Shown here: positions 42,353 through 45,504 of the stretch, one piece after another
How positions within the stretch are numbered: position 1 is the first letter of the stretch
Layout: each line of letters opens with the position of its first letter
NCBI GenBank assembly: GCA_000310025.1
Contig: FN648970.1
Location: forward strand, 556,623 to 602,126
DNA length: 45,504 nt
Direction of reading: 5' to 3'
DNA from: Ectocarpus siliculosus
Lineage: Eukaryota; Sar; Phaeophyceae; Ectocarpales; Ectocarpaceae
The notes under the pieces: generated by a model
Seen by the model: only the letters and a program-made list of their open reading frames with translations
Databases searched by the model: none
Told to the model about the DNA's origin: nothing
Position numbers and translations under genes: made by a program

Positions 42353-43724
42353 CTGGCCGACACACACTTTCACTCACGGGGGCAACCGGGCAATTGCCCC
42401 GCTTTGTACAACAACCTGCTGCTGTGCTTGCTTGCTGCACGCACCACCAACAGCCGTTTAGGACAGGGCCACGGACGGAGCAAGGTCTTCAAGAAGAAGA
42501 AAGCAGGAGGAGAGCGGAGGCCACAGAATGTACCCTTGCCCACAGCAGCACCTTTGGCGTGGCTGGGTGTGGTAGACGGTAGACACATCAGGGACGGTGG
42601 AACGGAGAAACATTGACGTCACGGGGGCACAATCACTTGTTCAACGGGGATCCGGCAGTTTCATTTGTATCATCTGTGAGCCCCCGCGCGGATCGCGGAG
42701 TAGATGAGCAGATGAGCGGGCGGACATCACAGGACGACACGATACCTCGAGCAACCGAGAGACAACAGGTAATCCAGAATCGAGTTGTGCACCCTTAGGG
42801 CCTCCGCGATCCACTACCATGTTGTGTTTGCTAGCCCTTTGCCGCGCAGACAACCTAGGTCACCGCTGTTACCTCTCTCGGTCACGTGAAGCACATGTTC
42901 GGGAGGTCTGCTGTCACTTCTTGTAACCAGCGCGTTCGGCTGAGAGCACCGCACACGTCCTGCTAAGATCATGTGCATTCTCATTCGCCTGTGTACATAG
43001 GGTTACACGTTTTGCGTGTCTACCCAAGACCGCTGGTGCCCAGTGGATCGAGCAAAAGCTGTGCATGCTGCGTCTCCCCTCCTTCGATATCTTGGATATC
43101 TTGATCGTGTGACTGCTGTTGTTGCATGTACGATGTACTCCTAGCATGACATACATAAAATAGGGGGAACGAAGTAGAGAGTAGCGGTGGCTAATGGAGG
43201 GGAAACAGCAATGGCTGGGGTGAGTGTGGCCCCAGCTCTATATTACGTTTGCTTGTAGCTGCATCGATTGGTCCCAAAGTGCGCACATATGGCCTGAAAA
43301 ATCAAAACTTTCGTATGTGTCGGCGCTACAATTCAGAGCGCCGCTTTTCCACCACGCATCAGTCCTACACAAGGTACGTTTTCTCAACTCCTACGCCGCG
43401 GTTACCAAGCCGACGACCTCTTGGACCAACCTTGTGCGCTTTCGTTCTCCATGGATCTCACATGCATCGTTGGCCGCACGGCCGGAAGTCAGTCATGGAG
43501 GGATTAGGAGGAGGAGGAGGAGCGGAAGCGGGAGGCGCGGCGGGAGCGGGGTCGCAGCGGGGCGGAAAGGGTAAGAGCCGCCGCACGGGGAGGGTGGAAG
43601 AGGAAGAGACGAAAGAAGACGGTCAAGGTGAGACAGGGACAGAAGAGAGAGCGGCGCGCGGGGGAAGGCGGAGTAGAGAGAGGGAGGGGGGGGGGAGGAG
43701 AAAGACAGGGAGGGAGAGGAACAG
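42353..43724. other. No supported gene
   Basis: Probable intron or intergenic DNA. A purine-rich tract (43498-43720) gives long but low-complexity frames on both strands. Confidence 0.45.
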
Positions 43725-43813
43725 AGCGTCTGCCCCCTCTTTGAGTCGTGTGCACTCATGGCGATCGAGGAGGTGGTCTTCTACGCGAACAAGCACGTAC
43801 GCACGGTGTGCAA
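43725..43813 (+). CDS. Isolated candidate exon, plus strand
   Basis: The acceptor AACAG|AGC and donor TGCAA|GTAGCA enclose 29 codons plus two bases: SVCPLFESCALMAIEEVVFY, then ANKHVRTVCK. The sequence looks like a real folded protein, but I do not recognise the family and could not join a neighbouring exon in phase. Confidence 0.45.
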
Positions 43814-44939
43814 GTAGCAGAGGAGCAGTTGGCGCAGCTGCTCTAACATATACTTCCAATATGTCCGGGGTATTGCATGTGCGTCTAAATGCCGCGGGTG
43901 GTGCGAGAACTCCTAATTCCTTCCAACTCGAAGATACGGCGTGAACGAACGCGCGCGCGCAACAAGCTCAGCGCCGAACGCGCACAGCATTGCGGAAGGA
44001 AATTTGGGGCATCTACGTTCAGCAAGCCGAACAGAGTTTGTTCGAGCGTAAGAACAGGAAACCCCGGGAGCGCGCTTGGCTCAGGGAACTCACGGTCCTG
44101 CGGGCACCTAAACGTAGAAACATTCATATTACATTTAGGGTGCGTGCACGCGCATCGAGTTTAGATATGGGTGCCTATGTGGAGCGAAGCGAGAGACGTG
44201 TGTATCGGCATGAAACGGACAAGATGGAGTTAAATTTATCGTCTTCTGGGAGCAACCAAGAATTAAAAGGATGAGGTAGTGAGCAACACGACCCACCAGA
44301 CCAAGTAGCTGCTGCCGTCGTGAACACGGCCGTTTGCTAGCCCAAGAGGAAACGCGAACAAATGCAACGACGCGCCTTCTTCTGTACTAGTCGAATACAA
44401 GACGTGCAGGTCGTTTGTTACGGTGCGTGCTTCCCTTTCGCTGCAAGCAGTATTGTCTCCTGCGCTGAGCGCGTGCGATGCTGTACGACTGGTTGAGATT
44501 GGCTCATCTGCTGTGCCATAGAGAGATTTGTCCTTGTGGGGCAGACGTCGGGTTCCGAGCTGTTGTGTTTGTCTGGCAATATGACTGGCTGTGAAGGGTT
44601 GAAGAGTACGGAAGCCCTATCGCGAAACGAGGTAAGTGCAAGCCTATCCGAACGGCGGAACAAACTGAAAAGAATATTAAGCCGTCTTTGTTTCCCCCCT
44701 CTTTCCCTCTTGTGGAGGAGAGCTGTTTAGGGGTTGAGACCATGAGGAAACAATCGGCTACAAGAATTTCGGCCAGACGGGGCTCTGAGAGAGACGTGCC
44801 CGGTGCCCGTTCTGTTTCCAGCAAGCTGCAGAAATATTTTCAAAAGGACAACCACAGGCTGCAGAAGTAACGGCGGTAAATGAACCCCCTCAGTCCTCCA
44901 CCCACCCCCGCCGCCCCCCTACATAACGTTCCGTTTTTC
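43814..44939. other. Unresolved region with possible plus-strand exon
   Basis: Bases 44543-44629 lie between GGCAG and a perfect GAG|GTAAGT donor and encode TSGSELLCLSGNMTGCEGLK then STEALSRNE. No phase-consistent link to other exons was found, so I leave it as a candidate. Confidence 0.35.
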
Positions 44940-44940
44940 A

Positions 44941-45504
44941 GTTGGTGGCGCTCCGGCCAGCGGTGCCACTGCCGCTGCTACAGGTGCAGTTGCTGCTAGC
45001 TCTGCTGCCGGGGGTGTTAAACGGAAATCTCCGGCGCTGCAGCAGCAGCCTCAGCACGACGCCCCCCCCCCCCAAAAAAAAGAACAACCCCCAAAAAGGG
45101 AGCAACCCCCAAAAATGGAACAACCCCCTCACGAAACCGGAAATCATCAACCACCTGGGGGGGTTTGTCTCCCAAGAAGAACACCTGTTCCTCCCCGGGG
45201 TCTCCCCCTGCTGGGAACAGGGCTGTGCCTTGAGCAGTGCCCTCCGCAATATAAGGCCCCCCAGGGGTTGCCGGGGTCCGGAAAAATGTTGGAAAAAGCA
45301 TACAATCCAGGGAAACTGGGTTAAGGCTAAGGGTAGGGAAAACTCTAGGGGCTGCGTACCCCCAAACCTGGTCTATTTCCTTTATAAAACTGAATTTCCC
45401 CCGAAAGCGGGCCCCCCCCGGGGCCCGGGATAATGGCCGCCACCAATGATCTGGGCGTATAAACGAAACTCAACACCCCCCCCCACCCCCCCCCGCCTAA
45501 AGGG
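44941..45504 (+). CDS. Possible partial exon running off the window
   Basis: After TTTTTCAG (ending 44940) the frame GGAPASGATAAATGAVAASS, then AAGGVKRKSPALQQQPQ, stays open. It continues into repeats of EQPPK, resembling a disordered nuclear-type segment. From about 45061 the homopolymer-rich sequence looks like a low-quality read end, so the later part is doubtful. The window closes in C and G runs. Confidence 0.3.

Noticed and set aside
43497-43944. Gly/Glu/Arg-rich plus frame
   Set aside because: Purine-rich low-complexity DNA; a different frame inside it (43725-43813) has the splice signals and protein-like sequence.

Overview
The window looks like nuclear DNA of a photosynthetic stramenopile, most likely a brown alga such as Ectocarpus. 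This is inferred from gene structure and content, with no database search. The supported genes are split into short exons (50-880 bp) by GT-AG introns of several hundred bases to over 2 kb. Introns and spacers are full of GA, CAC and CTC microsatellites and poly-G runs. One gene encodes the bacterial-type GTPase Der/EngA behind what looks like a bipartite plastid presequence (signal peptide ending AEA, then W). A proline/tryptophan variant of FNIP-like repeats is also present. No bacterial operon, tRNA, rRNA or CRISPR array was seen.

Layout. (1) 1-9.4 kb: repeat-rich, no supported gene. It holds one copy of a 0.6-kb poly-G-bounded repeat, two MITE-like elements, a 1.1-kb inverted repeat, and a 2.4-kb segment present twice in tandem at about 3-kb spacing. 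(2) 9.9-11.5 kb, plus strand: a protein with sixteen perfect 22-residue FNIP-like repeats, whose seventeenth repeat is broken by a 19-bp deletion. (3) 11.5-14.6 kb: nothing supported. (4) 14.6-26.7 kb, minus strand: the Der gene; fourteen exons were traced, thirteen of them with firm splice signals. (5) 28.4-37.6 kb, minus strand: nine exons, all in consistent splice phase, of a polytopic membrane protein of about 664 residues with a long acidic N-terminal part. Its membrane core resembles TMEM33/Pom33 in layout. (6) 39.4-41.6 kb, minus strand: a PDZ-domain gene; a possible related exon lies at 42.2-42.35 kb. (7) 43.7 kb to the right edge, plus strand: isolated exon-like fragments.

Two 100-N gaps (16765-16864 and 34141-34240) are flanked by homopolymer-smeared sequence. 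Each smear can be read as a low-quality copy of the good sequence on the other side of the gap. The gaps are therefore probably spurious, and about 350-460 bp at each site is artefactual duplication.

The genes do not form a pathway. Der would act in plastid ribosome assembly, the membrane protein probably in the ER or nuclear envelope, and the PDZ protein in scaffolding or signalling. The most unusual material is the left third (large inverted repeats and MITEs) and a 9-base motif, ACTGCTGTA, found ten times in noncoding DNA across the window.
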